This document shows, piece after piece, positions 34,462 to 43,650 of a DNA stretch of 64,000 nt. Each line of letters opens with the position of its first letter. Positions within the stretch are counted from its first letter, which is position 1. The notes beneath the pieces are model-generated. The model was not told the DNA's origin. It saw only the letters and a program-made list of their open reading frames with translations, and did no database searches. The stretch comes from an uncultured Spirochaetales bacterium (GTDB lineage Bacteria; Spirochaetota; Spirochaetia; Sphaerochaetales; Sphaerochaetaceae). The translations under genes and the position numbers were made by a program. The stretch is taken from assembly GCA_944393005.1 (NCBI GenBank), contig CALXYO010000002.1, positions 124,001 to 188,000 on the forward strand, read 5' to 3'.

Positions 34462-35642
34462 AAAAGACGTTCGGCAAGTTCTCGGACAGAAGCAAAAGAA
34501 TAGTCACACTGTATGTAGGCGTAGCTCTTGGTGCGCTTGCATACAAGTCCGTGAGCTTCCTTCTCAAGCGAATAGAATCCGTTTGATATCCTCGGGTTGT
34601 CATAGCTTGTGAAAGCCTGTCCGGAAACAAGGTCAACCGTCTCTCCCGGCCTGAGAACATACTGCGAAGGCATGTCGAAAGTGTCATGATGGTCAATGCG
34701 GCCGAAGCCCAGCGTGAGATTGAAAACCTGCGGAGTGCCGCCCTCATAGAACGCCCAGGGGCTGTCCATACGGCCCAGGAAATTGTATGCGATATCAATA
34801 TTGCCGCATTTCATCACGCTTCCTTCCAGCTTTGATGCTGAAGATGGAAAGAAAACAAGATATATCATCTGCAGGCGCGGATTTATCACGCTCATCCAGC
34901 CAAGGTCCTCACCCTTTGCAATCTGGCCTACAATGTAGTCATAGGAACCGGAAGGTCCGGGAACATAGCCTGCATCCACAAACGGGCTGTTCATGCTTGG
35001 CGCGTGTTTCAGATCAGAGAATTTCACCCCGCTTTTTAATCTGTTGTATGCGACTTCCCTGAAATTGGGTGAAAACGCCGAGAAAGAGGCCGGTACTGTA
35101 TTTATGAAGCAGCCCGATTCAAGAAAAGGAGGAGAAAGCATCGAGTGGATGGTCGCGTTGTATGCAAGATTCTCCTCCCCGCTGTTCACAAGGCGGACGA
35201 GGGAATAAAGGACCGGGTGACCGGGAAAGACCATATCTACTTTTGAGGCATGATAGCGGTTGTGCTCCTGCCGTGACTTCATCTCGCTCAGCCGCCACAG
35301 TGCGCCGCTCGCACCATCGGAGCCATATCTGCGTACCATCCAGCAGGTGTTGCTGGTGAGAATCATATCCTCATACTTGGAAGGGAATGTGAGATATATT
35401 CCTCCGGCCTGATAGAATTTCTGCTTGCCTTTGTACCAGTCGGCATTCTCGTCGCTGCCGACACCGATGGAACGACCTCTGAAATAAGGCAGGGACAGCG
35501 CATTCACGAACCCGCCCTGCACGGACTGTGCGGACAGCTCGATGGCAACTTCCCCCTGATCTTCAATGACGGCCCTGATAAGATTGTTGCTCATGAAAGT
35601 CGCATTTCTCGACTCCCACAGCGGAATACGCCTTATATCCAT
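34443..35642 (-). CDS. Mutarotase-like carbohydrate protein, function unknown
   Basis: A 399-aa soluble protein, all-beta in character, resembling galactose-mutarotase-like folds (aldose epimerase/DUF4432 type). Examples are SNNLIRAVIEDQGEVAIEL at the start and GRIDHHDTFDMPSQYVLRPGE later; the family assignment is tentative. The start at 35642 has GGAG 7 nt upstream. It is divergent from the GH36 homologue across 48 bp, suggesting shared control and a joint role in alpha-galactoside or related sugar handling. Confidence 0.5.
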   Translation of the reverse strand: MDIRRIPLWESRNATFMSNNLIRAVIEDQGEVAIELSAQSVQGGFVNALSLPYFRGRSIGVGSDENADWYKGKQKFYQAGGIYLTFPSKYEDMILTSNTCWMVRRYGSDGASGALWRLSEMKSRQEHNRYHASKVDMVFPGHPVLYSLVRLVNSGEENLAYNATIHSMLSPPFLESGCFINTVPASFSAFSPNFREVAYNRLKSGVKFSDLKHAPSMNSPFVDAGYVPGPSGSYDYIVGQIAKGEDLGWMSVINPRLQMIYLVFFPSSASKLEGSVMKCGNIDIAYNFLGRMDSPWAFYEGGTPQVFNLTLGFGRIDHHDTFDMPSQYVLRPGETVDLVSGQAFTSYDNPRISNGFYSLEKEAHGLVCKRTKSYAYIQCDYSFASVRELAERLFQNSQE

Positions 35643-35690
35643 TTGTCAACTCCACCGTTTTCCTTTAATATTACTTTAAGGACATTCATT

Positions 35691-37967
35691 ATGATAACTG
35701 TAAAGAACAATGTTTTCCACCTTGCGACAAACAATACAAGCTATATTTTCATGATAAACGAACTGGGACTGCCGGAACACCTGCATTACGGTCACAGGCT
35801 CACTGGTCCGGAAACATATTCACTGCCGCTGAGGATGAAAAGACTTGTTCCGCGCAGCGGGGAAGTGTCCTTCAATGACAGGAACTGGGAAATCAACCTG
35901 AATGACCTTCCGCTTGAATTCTCCACACAGGGAAGCGGAGACTTCCGCACCCCCTTCATCAGCATGCTCGCATCAAGGAACTGCAGTGCTGGACTTGACC
36001 TCAGATACTTCTCAAATGAGACATACAAAGGCATAAAAAGAGCTGCAAGCCCGATAGTCCAGGCCCTTGGAGGCGAAGATGATGCCCACGGCATCCGGGT
36101 CGACTTCTGCGACAGCAGACGCGGCATCACACTATCGCTTTACTATACAGTGTTTCCTTCCTGCGACACCATCGTGCGCAGGGCAGTGATCACAAACAGC
36201 TCAAAGGAAGAGATCGCACTGCAGAAAGCTGCAAGCCTTCAGCTTGACCTCTTCACCTGCGATTACGAAGTATCACTGTTCGGCGGTCCCTGCGGCAGGG
36301 AGAACAGGCAGAGGAAGGAAAAGCTGACTGCCGGCATGAGCATCGTGAATGAGTCAAGAAGCGGCTTCACCGGACAGAAATCAAACTGCATCATCCTTGA
36401 AAACAGCAGAGGGTGCATAATAACATCCCTTCTCTATTCGGGCGATCATAGTGAAATCATTGAGGTGAGTCCGTACGGCAAGACGCACATAGTCACCGGA
36501 CTTAACAGCGACACAGTGAGACCGGTTCTGAAAAGCGAGGAGAGCTTTGAAACTCCGGAAGCTGTGCTCACATACGGAACAGACAGGCAAAAGGCCGTAG
36601 AGATGCTTCACGCCTTTGAGAAGAACTATGTCATCCGCGGAACATGGAAGAACAGGCTGCGTCCTGTTTCCTTCAGCACCGAATTCAGCATGGGCCTTGA
36701 TGTGAGGGAAGACAGGCTTCTTGAGGAAATAAAGAATGCTGCCGCACTCGGCTTTGAGATGTTCATCCTCTCTGACGGATGGTTCGGTGTCAGGTCTTCC
36801 GATGAGGACTCGCTGGGCGACTGGAGTGCGAATACGATGAAGATACCTGACGGTCTTGCCGCCATCTCAAAAGCCTGCCATAAAGCCGGCATGCTTTTCG
36901 GACTATGGATGAGTCCTGAGCTCGCTTCACTCAACAGCCGCTATGCAATGGAAAACCCCGACTGGCTTGTCAGGGATCCCAGAAAGAAGAACAATGCCAA
37001 CGAAAAGGGAGGATACCTCATAGATCTCACAAGGAAGGAAGTCTATGACGACATCCTCTCCTCTCTCAAGAGCCTTATCGAGCGTACGGGCATTGACCTT
37101 ATACGATGGAATCTGGGAACACAGATGGCGGATGTATGGTCCCGCTGTGAGGACGAAAGCATGTCAGGAACATGGAGGCACCGCTACATTCTCGCATTCA
37201 ACCGGCTGCAGAGAAGCATAATGCTGGCCTTCCCCAACCTTCTGATTGAAAACGTCAGCTCCACATCCCCCCGCTTCGACATGTCGCTGCTGTCATCCTC
37301 CTCGCTGCTTTCAAGCACTGCGGTGAATGACTCATTCGAAATGCTGGATGCAATAATAGGATCATCTTCAATTGTCCCCCTCTCCTGTGTCTCCAACACG
37401 GTCACGGAAAGACGGTGGAACCTCGAAGGACGTTATTCAAGCCTTTCAAGCGCATTCAATATCGCGGCATTCGGCTCGCTGTGCTACTCCACTGAACTGA
37501 AGAAACTCAGCAGCCGGGAGAAAATGATGCTGAAGGACCAGATCGATTTCTACAAGATGCACCGTGCGGTGTTCCAGTACGGCACATTCCGCGTGATGGA
37601 AAACGGAAACAGGGTGATCATGTACTGTGCAAGTCCAGACAGAAGCACAATACTGCTTCTGCTTGCATACAGAAGCATGGTTCCCTCAGGTGAAGATGAC
37701 ATAATCTTCATTCCTGATGCGGACGAGAGAGGAATCTACGAAGTGGCAAGAAGGAGTGAGAGAAGTGAATTCACATCTGTGGAAGACTACTTCCAGCCTC
37801 CTGAATTCGAGGATGAAGCCTATACCGTTTCCGGTGACATCCTTAAATGGGCAGGACTGAGGCTCTGCGAGCATTACATGGGAACCTCCTACACACACGG
37901 CATGCGTGTCATGGGGGATCACTCCACAAGACTATATATATTCAAGAAAATTAACGAGGAAAAATAA
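35691..37967 (+). CDS. GH36 alpha-galactosidase homologue without catalytic aspartates
   Basis: A 758-aa protein with full GH36 architecture: N-terminal beta-supersandwich, a TIM barrel (about residues 335-640) and a C-terminal beta domain. FILSDGWFGVRSSDEDSLGDWS matches the family block, but active GH36 enzymes read K-W-D-M-N at the nucleophile and W-T-S-D at the acid/base. Here these are R-W-N474-L-G and S-S-T-A544. The 70-residue spacing equals that of active enzymes, so the alignment is solid. The CSGGGGRFD loop is replaced by VSSTSPRFD. ATG 35691 with AAGGA upstream is preferred. It is joined to gpsA by TAATG overlap. Confidence 0.85.
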   Translation: MITVKNNVFHLATNNTSYIFMINELGLPEHLHYGHRLTGPETYSLPLRMKRLVPRSGEVSFNDRNWEINLNDLPLEFSTQGSGDFRTPFISMLASRNCSAGLDLRYFSNETYKGIKRAASPIVQALGGEDDAHGIRVDFCDSRRGITLSLYYTVFPSCDTIVRRAVITNSSKEEIALQKAASLQLDLFTCDYEVSLFGGPCGRENRQRKEKLTAGMSIVNESRSGFTGQKSNCIILENSRGCIITSLLYSGDHSEIIEVSPYGKTHIVTGLNSDTVRPVLKSEESFETPEAVLTYGTDRQKAVEMLHAFEKNYVIRGTWKNRLRPVSFSTEFSMGLDVREDRLLEEIKNAAALGFEMFILSDGWFGVRSSDEDSLGDWSANTMKIPDGLAAISKACHKAGMLFGLWMSPELASLNSRYAMENPDWLVRDPRKKNNANEKGGYLIDLTRKEVYDDILSSLKSLIERTGIDLIRWNLGTQMADVWSRCEDESMSGTWRHRYILAFNRLQRSIMLAFPNLLIENVSSTSPRFDMSLLSSSSLLSSTAVNDSFEMLDAIIGSSSIVPLSCVSNTVTERRWNLEGRYSSLSSAFNIAAFGSLCYSTELKKLSSREKMMLKDQIDFYKMHRAVFQYGTFRVMENGNRVIMYCASPDRSTILLLLAYRSMVPSGEDDIIFIPDADERGIYEVARRSERSEFTSVEDYFQPPEFEDEAYTVSGDILKWAGLRLCEHYMGTSYTHGMRVMGDHSTRLYIFKKINEEK

Positions 37968-38938
37968 TGGCTGAGAAAAAGAACAATGTTGTCGTTGCCG
38001 GCGGCGGCGTATTCGGAACCGCAATAGCCGAGCGTCTTGCATGGAACGACAAGAACAATGTCATCATTCACTCTGTGGAAAGCGATGTGGTGAAAACAAT
38101 CAATGAACAGCACAGAAACGTGAAATACTTTCCTACCCGCTATCTCAACATGAACCTGAAGGCAAGCGGGGACTATTCCGTATTCTGCGATGCCGACCAG
38201 ATATTTCTCGTCATCCCGTCAAAGGCGATCGTGAGCTTTTCACAGGAAATCAAGAAATACACAAAGGACAGGGAACCTCTTGTCATAAACCTTGCAAAGG
38301 GCATGAGTGACGACGGGGCCTTCATAACAGAGAAGATACCGTTCCGCAATACAGCCAGCATGAAGGGTCCGAGCTTCGCAATCGAAGTCCTCAACGGACT
38401 TCCCACTGCATTCACTTTCGGAGGAAAGAAAGAGGACTACCTCTTCGTTAAAGACTGCCTTTTCGAGGGAACCAGCATGATTCTCGATCACAGCGACGAC
38501 ATAAGAGGAGTCGAACTCACGTCAATCCTCAAGAACATGTATGCGATAGCCATCGGGCTTGTTTCAGGACGTTATTCAAGCCCAAATGTCGATTTCCTCG
38601 TATACACAAAAGCCGTCAACGAGATGAGACGTTTCCTCAAGCTCTACAACTGTGATGAGGAAACAATATTCCGCTACTGTGCGATCGGAGACCTCGGTCT
38701 TACCGGTCTGAACGATCTGTCCAGGAACAGAACGCTCGGAATGCTCATCGGAAAGGGATTCGACTACACCAGCGGCTCATCCGCGACCCTGATCGAAGGT
38801 CACCGCTCGATAAAGCTGTTCGGGGAAAGCACGAGAAAGCTCGGCGTCGAAAAGGACTACCCTCTCGTTCAGGCGCTCTACGGCCTCCTGTATGAAGGAA
38901 AGACACTGAACGACTATCTCTTCACGGTATTCAGCTGA
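37967..38938 (+). CDS. gpsA: Glycerol-3-phosphate dehydrogenase, NAD(P)-dependent
   Basis: A 323-aa cytoplasmic enzyme reducing dihydroxyacetone phosphate to sn-glycerol-3-phosphate for phospholipid synthesis. It has the Rossmann motif GGGVFGTAIAERLA (residues 11-24), the catalytic-lysine regions (NLAKGM, VELTSILKNMYAIAIG) and the GDLGLTG block. The start codon shares one base with the stop of the GH36 homologue and its stop shares one base with the next gene, so the three are translationally coupled. Confidence 0.95.
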   Translation: MAEKKNNVVVAGGGVFGTAIAERLAWNDKNNVIIHSVESDVVKTINEQHRNVKYFPTRYLNMNLKASGDYSVFCDADQIFLVIPSKAIVSFSQEIKKYTKDREPLVINLAKGMSDDGAFITEKIPFRNTASMKGPSFAIEVLNGLPTAFTFGGKKEDYLFVKDCLFEGTSMILDHSDDIRGVELTSILKNMYAIAIGLVSGRYSSPNVDFLVYTKAVNEMRRFLKLYNCDEETIFRYCAIGDLGLTGLNDLSRNRTLGMLIGKGFDYTSGSSATLIEGHRSIKLFGESTRKLGVEKDYPLVQALYGLLYEGKTLNDYLFTVFS

Positions 38939-40191
38939 TGCTCAGCATACTGAGTGAAGAGAAGGCAGAAGCCGCGCTGAGAGAGAAAATAAGGGAAATG
39001 GAGAAGCGCGGCAGTCTTGATGAGGAAGGCCTTCACAGAATTGAAGGAAAGTCATTCATGCTCGGCTGTCTCATCGCACGCACAAAACAGGGACAGGAGA
39101 CTGTATCATATGCGTTTTCAGGCAGCTTTGACGGCAGCTATCTCATAAAAGGCTGGGTGCCACCCTGCTTTTCTGTCTCTTCCTTTGAGAAGATAGTCGA
39201 TGAATATGACAGCATTATACACTGCTATTCAGACCGCATCGAACTGGGAGAAAAGGATCTGGAACCCGTCAGGCGGAGCCTTTCAAACGAATGTCAGGCG
39301 AAAATATTCGGCAACTACACTTTCCACACGCCCTCTGGAAGCGTGAAGTTCGCAGACATGAAGCTGAAAGCCATGCCTCCCACGGGAACCGGAGACTGCG
39401 CTGCGGCAAAACTCCTTTCCTGGTGTTTCAAGCGCGGCTGGGAACCTCTGTCGCTGTGTGAAATATATTATGGACATGACAGCACGCTGAGACAGCATCT
39501 TCACTCCTATCCGCCATGCGACGAGAAGTGCGCGCTTATCCTGAAACATATCTTCACTCTTGACATCATTTACAGTGATGACGACATAGTCATCGTGAAC
39601 AAGGAAGCCGGGATGCTCTCAGTTCCCGGAAAAGGAGAGGACAAGGCGGACTGCGTCTCATCAAGAGTGAAGAAAATATTCCCCTCAGCACCTCTTCTTC
39701 CCTCAATCCACCGTCTGGACATGGACACGTCAGGCCTTCTCGTGCTTGCAAAGAATGAAAAAGCCAAGAGCTTCATATCAAGACAGTTCGAGGAGCGAAG
39801 TGTGGAAAAAACCTACATTGCCCTTCTGGACGGTCTTGTGAAAGAGGAAAGAGGGACGATTGACCTTCCCCTCCGCCTTGACACCGACAACCGGCCTTAC
39901 CAGATCGTCGACCTGGAGAAAGGGAAAAAAGCCGTCACTCAGTTTGAAAGACTGTCAGTTGAGATAATTGACGAACGTACCGTCACACGTGTGCGTTTCA
40001 CACCTCATACCGGACGCACGCATCAGCTGAGAGTGCACAGCGCATCAGGACTGAAATGCCCGATCCTCGGCGACAGGCTTTACGGAAGCAGAAAAGAAGG
40101 AGAAAGGCTCGCCCTGCATGCCCAGAGCCTGAGCTTCATACATCCCTCAACCGGAGAGAGAGTGTCATTCTCCAGCCCCGCTCCATTTTAA
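38938..40191 (+). CDS. RluA-family pseudouridine synthase with N-terminal extension
   Basis: A 417-aa protein. The C-terminal 225 residues are an RluA-type catalytic domain: IVNKEAGMLSVPG, the catalytic Asp in HRLDMDTSGLL, and RTHQLRVH. The N-terminal about 190 residues are an additional domain containing PPTGTGDCAAAKLLSWCF, found in the longer RluA subgroup. Likely substrates are 23S rRNA or tRNA uridines. It overlaps gpsA by 1 bp (TGATG) and the convergent PHP gene by 27 bp. Confidence 0.9.
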   Translation: MLSILSEEKAEAALREKIREMEKRGSLDEEGLHRIEGKSFMLGCLIARTKQGQETVSYAFSGSFDGSYLIKGWVPPCFSVSSFEKIVDEYDSIIHCYSDRIELGEKDLEPVRRSLSNECQAKIFGNYTFHTPSGSVKFADMKLKAMPPTGTGDCAAAKLLSWCFKRGWEPLSLCEIYYGHDSTLRQHLHSYPPCDEKCALILKHIFTLDIIYSDDDIVIVNKEAGMLSVPGKGEDKADCVSSRVKKIFPSAPLLPSIHRLDMDTSGLLVLAKNEKAKSFISRQFEERSVEKTYIALLDGLVKEERGTIDLPLRLDTDNRPYQIVDLEKGKKAVTQFERLSVEIIDERTVTRVRFTPHTGRTHQLRVHSASGLKCPILGDRLYGSRKEGERLALHAQSLSFIHPSTGERVSFSSPAPF

Positions 40192-40980
40192 CTGTCCGCC
40201 GGCAGACACACAGGGGCGCACCAGAGTGACACCATGCTGATGTGCAAATACCTCAAGCCGTGCTTTTGTAAGTGTGAGATTGGCCGTGCTGTGGGCATCG
40301 GTTGAAAGGATAACGGAGGCTCCCATTCTTGCGGCAAGCGTCCAGAACGGACCAAAAGGATAGCAGAAGCGGTCAGGAGCCTGGCGTTTCAGCATGCCGT
40401 TCCCGTTTATCTCAAGCGGAATGGAAAGCCTGACTGCCTCACCGATGATCTCACGGGCAACGCTTTTATGTACCTCATCCCAGGCAGAAGAACCGGCCAT
40501 GAAGAGATCAGGATGCGCCGCGTAATCGAAAAGACCGCTCTCAAGTGCACCGATGAACTGATCGCGGTAGCGGTAAATCTCGTCCAGAGTTAGTATTGAG
40601 GAAAACGGTGAGACTCTTGTGCCGTCAGATCTTTCTATGAAATGGGTTCCGGTGACAAGGTAATCAACTCTCCCGCTTTCCTTCAGTTTTCTCAGGTATC
40701 CTTCATAACGTGGGAAATAATCGCATTCATAGCCTAGCAGGATCTGTATGCCGGCCTCTTTCTGCTGTACCCTGACATCCCTCTCATAAGATTCCATCAT
40801 GGAATAATCCATGCGCGAGCGGTGAAGGAAATTGTCTGGAAAAGGACAGTGCTCGGAAAATCCCAGGAGCTGCAGTCCTTTATCTTCAGCCTCTCTGACA
40901 TACTCGGCAATCGTACCGCTGCCGTGTCCGCAGTAAAAAGAATGGGTGTGTATATTGTATGTCTCAGTAAAGGCGCTCAT
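40165..40980 (-). CDS. PHP-domain phosphatase, histidinol-phosphatase type
   Basis: A 271-aa PHP-fold metal hydrolase. It has NIHTHSFYCGHG (metal His pair), GFSEHCP, the ligand cluster in GYECDYF, TGTHFI, AAHPDLF and STDAHS, all in the order of HisK-type histidinol-phosphate phosphatases. There is no his operon nearby, so another phosphoester substrate is possible. It overlaps mltG by 17 bp. Confidence 0.82.
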   Translation of the reverse strand: MSAFTETYNIHTHSFYCGHGSGTIAEYVREAEDKGLQLLGFSEHCPFPDNFLHRSRMDYSMMESYERDVRVQQKEAGIQILLGYECDYFPRYEGYLRKLKESGRVDYLVTGTHFIERSDGTRVSPFSSILTLDEIYRYRDQFIGALESGLFDYAAHPDLFMAGSSAWDEVHKSVAREIIGEAVRLSIPLEINGNGMLKRQAPDRFCYPFGPFWTLAARMGASVILSTDAHSTANLTLTKARLEVFAHQHGVTLVRPCVSAGGQLKWSGAGE

Positions 40981-42379
40981 AGGTTTTCAGATGTTCCTCG
41001 TATGTTGATGAAGTATACAACCTTCCCTGTTTATCGTGAAGGTAGTAGAGAGCACCGGTGTCAGCAGGCTCAAGCACGCTTTCAAGACTTGCAGGAGAAG
41101 GACATCCTATGCCGCTTGGCGGAAGTCCTTTCTGACGGCGGGTGTTGTAAGGAGTTATCTTCTCATATGCGCTCTGGGGCAGATCTCCTGTCCAGTCATC
41201 AAGTTCATAGCGCGTGGTGGCATCGATGCCGAGCGGCATGTCCTCTTCAATGCGGTTCAGTATGACAGCGGCAATGACAGGCATCTGTTCCTCATCCTGC
41301 GTCTCCCTGTTCACCATGCTGGCGATCCTGACAGCATCATCCATGCTCAGTGATGAGGAGGCAAGTTCCTGTGAATGTGAGCGGAACCAGTCAAGAGTTG
41401 AGGAAAGCATGCTGTAAGCAAGAGAGTGAACATCAGTGAACTCATAGACACCGCTCATCAGATACCCCTCGACAAAGGACATTCCGTATTCAGATGCAAG
41501 CTCGTCACAGGCAGAAAGGAAAGCCCCGCGCCCGGCAAAGCCGCGGCTCCACAGCATTCTGTCGATATCTTCAAGTGTGTAGCCCGCATAAATGGTGACG
41601 GAATTGTTTTCCACTCTGCTTGTAATGAGGTGTGCCGCCTCTTCTGCCGTCATTGAACTGTCAATGATATAGATTCCCGGCTGTATCGAAGTCGTAAGTC
41701 CGCTGTCAACCAGGTATGACAGGAACTCATCACTGTCAAGAACAGGCTCTAAGAGACGGGACACTTCCCCCGCTCCCATTCCCTTTGTTATCTCAACGGT
41801 ATGAGAATAAAAACCGGGCTCTGCGCTGTCTTCCACATGAGCGGCAGAAGTCATTGCGTCAGATGAAACAGCTGTGGAAGAAGCATCGGACGAGCTTCCT
41901 GCACGGCGTATGAGGACAAGTACTATAAGAAGGAATATGACAGCCAGTGCGGCAGCGGCAATGCGTATGTACAGACCTGAATTGTCCTTCTTCTCATATA
42001 CCGGTTCCGGTTTTCTTTTTCTGCTCTCTTCCGCCCTGCTGCCGGCAATTGCTTTCTTCATGCCGGAATAACGGTCAGCAGCCTTCTTCTCAGTGTTCTC
42101 CTTCTGCTGTTTCGTGCTTCTGACCTTGACGCCTTCTCTTTTCAGGACAGCGTTTATGCGCTCCTCCCTCGTCATATTCCCCATATCCTGGACATCGGGA
42201 AGAGAGCGCTGCGGGAAAGAAGCAGGCTTGCGTGTCACCTTGGCTTTTTCAAGTTTTGACTGTGCCGTGTTTCCTTCCCTTTTCTTCACCGGTGCAGTTC
42301 CCTTTGTCTTTTTCGCAGATGCAGCGTCTGATGAGGAAGCCTTGCTTTTTGCAGGAACCTTGAATTTGTTCTCGCTCAT
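40964..42379 (-). CDS. mltG: Endolytic murein transglycosylase MltG
   Basis: A 471-aa bitopic protein that cuts nascent peptidoglycan strands. A long cytoplasmic tail of about 135 residues, very rich in Lys, Arg, Ser and Ala, precedes the transmembrane helix (IRIAAAALAVIFLLIVLVLI, about 138-157). The periplasmic YceG domain follows, with GIYIID, EGYLMSGVYEF, and SMVNRETQDEEQ, whose Glu aligns with catalytic Glu218 of Escherichia coli MltG. ITPYNTRRQKGLPPSGIGCPS is the other signature. The basic tail is much longer than in enterobacteria. It overlaps the gene upstream by 4 bp. Confidence 0.92.
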   Translation of the reverse strand: MSENKFKVPAKSKASSSDAASAKKTKGTAPVKKREGNTAQSKLEKAKVTRKPASFPQRSLPDVQDMGNMTREERINAVLKREGVKVRSTKQQKENTEKKAADRYSGMKKAIAGSRAEESRKRKPEPVYEKKDNSGLYIRIAAAALAVIFLLIVLVLIRRAGSSSDASSTAVSSDAMTSAAHVEDSAEPGFYSHTVEITKGMGAGEVSRLLEPVLDSDEFLSYLVDSGLTTSIQPGIYIIDSSMTAEEAAHLITSRVENNSVTIYAGYTLEDIDRMLWSRGFAGRGAFLSACDELASEYGMSFVEGYLMSGVYEFTDVHSLAYSMLSSTLDWFRSHSQELASSSLSMDDAVRIASMVNRETQDEEQMPVIAAVILNRIEEDMPLGIDATTRYELDDWTGDLPQSAYEKITPYNTRRQKGLPPSGIGCPSPASLESVLEPADTGALYYLHDKQGRLYTSSTYEEHLKTYERLY

Positions 42380-43455
42380 TTGAGACGCTCCTTCACGTTT
42401 GCTATCTTGCGTCTTATTGACCTGTTCTCATCCTCAATACGGGCAATCTGCCCATTGATCGTCCGGATCTCTTCCCTGAGATCACTGATTTTCCTGTTGT
42501 TGAAATCTATCATGGAGAGGAAATCGGAAATGGCGGAATACTCTTTCTGCCTGTCAATCTCGCTGCGGCAGCTTTCAATATGATTGTTGAGCTCAAGCAT
42601 TCTCTCGACTATGTTCAGGTACTCCTCCCCTGTGTTCTGGTTTATCCACTTGTAGCCGTTGTCGAAAAGATAGAGGCCGTATGACGTGCCAGCTTCCTTC
42701 ATCTCGTTCTCAAAGTGAGCATAATCCTTCCTGATCTCATCACTGCCTGAAGTTTCCATCTGAGATGCGGAAAGACGGTGTTTGCGGCTCTCAACATCCT
42801 GACAGAGAAGGGAATAGGATGATGAAAGGGATGAATATGTTTCAAGATACTCCCCCGCCTTCTCCCCGCTCAGATGGAAAAGCAGGTTTTTATCCCTCAG
42901 AGTGCTGAAACACTGAGAGAAAACACTGCCCTGATTCTTCTGATAGAGTGCAAGACGGACTTTTGCCGCAAAAGCGACAGGACCTTTCTTCTGCGTCTCC
43001 TCATACAGGCTGCGGCTGTAGGACGTGAAGGGAGAGAGCGCCTTTTCGACTTCAGGATCGCAGGAAGGACTGTCCGCCTGTGCGAAAGCCACCGCACCGA
43101 TGAGAACTTCCAGCTCCCTGAGTTTCCGCTCAGTGCTGTTTTTCTCCTTCTGCAGCCTTGAAAGGCTTTCCTCGCCTTCACTCAGCCTTGCACGCAGCTC
43201 ATCCATCTGCAGCTTACGGCTTTTGATGCTGTTGAAATTGTCCCGGGCAGAGATGAAAGCCGTACGCAGAGTGGGCGCGATGAGGGAAATTTCCTCATTA
43301 TCATCAGCACATGCCGCACCCGCCAGCCTAAGGGCCAGAGAACGCAGTTCATTGTATGATGCGTCCATATCTTTCTGAATTTCCTCTATCCTGCTTTTGA
43401 CACTGTCCATAACCGATGAGATCCTGACTTCCGCCGTATTGCCCAATATTAACAT
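42376..43455 (-). CDS. Coiled-coil protein of unknown function
   Basis: A 359-aa protein that is almost entirely alpha-helical with long heptad-rich stretches at residues about 15-50, 80-125 and 275-355. There is no signal peptide or membrane segment. The start at 43455 lacks a clear Shine-Dalgarno; an internal ATG at 43410 (MDSVKSRIEE) is a plausible alternative. It lies directly upstream of and overlaps mltG, so a cell-envelope or division scaffold role is possible but unproven. Confidence 0.6.
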   Translation of the reverse strand: MLILGNTAEVRISSVMDSVKSRIEEIQKDMDASYNELRSLALRLAGAACADDNEEISLIAPTLRTAFISARDNFNSIKSRKLQMDELRARLSEGEESLSRLQKEKNSTERKLRELEVLIGAVAFAQADSPSCDPEVEKALSPFTSYSRSLYEETQKKGPVAFAAKVRLALYQKNQGSVFSQCFSTLRDKNLLFHLSGEKAGEYLETYSSLSSSYSLLCQDVESRKHRLSASQMETSGSDEIRKDYAHFENEMKEAGTSYGLYLFDNGYKWINQNTGEEYLNIVERMLELNNHIESCRSEIDRQKEYSAISDFLSMIDFNNRKISDLREEIRTINGQIARIEDENRSIRRKIANVKERLK

Positions 43456-43526
43456 GAGGCGCTTTCATTCTCAATACAAGCGGTGCGGAAGAGATGTCCA
43501 GAGGTTTCCATTCCACGTGTCCTGAA

Positions 43527-43556
43527 TTGACAAACAGAGCCCATGTTGGCTATCCT
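43527..43556 (+). promoter_or_regulatory. Promoter of the DbpA-domain gene
   Basis: Consensus TTGACA (43527-43532), 18-bp spacer, TATCCT (43551-43556). It predicts a leader of about 88 nt before ATG 43651. Confidence 0.55.
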
Positions 43557-43650
43557 TTGTTTCAATTCCACCGTGTGTAAAATCGGTTTCAAGAGGTGGA
43601 AAAAAACAATAAAGAAAGTGCATGAAACGCACTCAGGAGTTGCAGATTAT

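Noticed and set aside
40964-42379. Suspected loss of the catalytic Glu in MltG (S-M-V-N-R-E instead of S-I-I-E-K-E)
   Set aside because: Counting along Escherichia coli MltG, the catalytic Glu218 is the second Glu of that motif, which is retained here; only the non-catalytic first Glu is changed.
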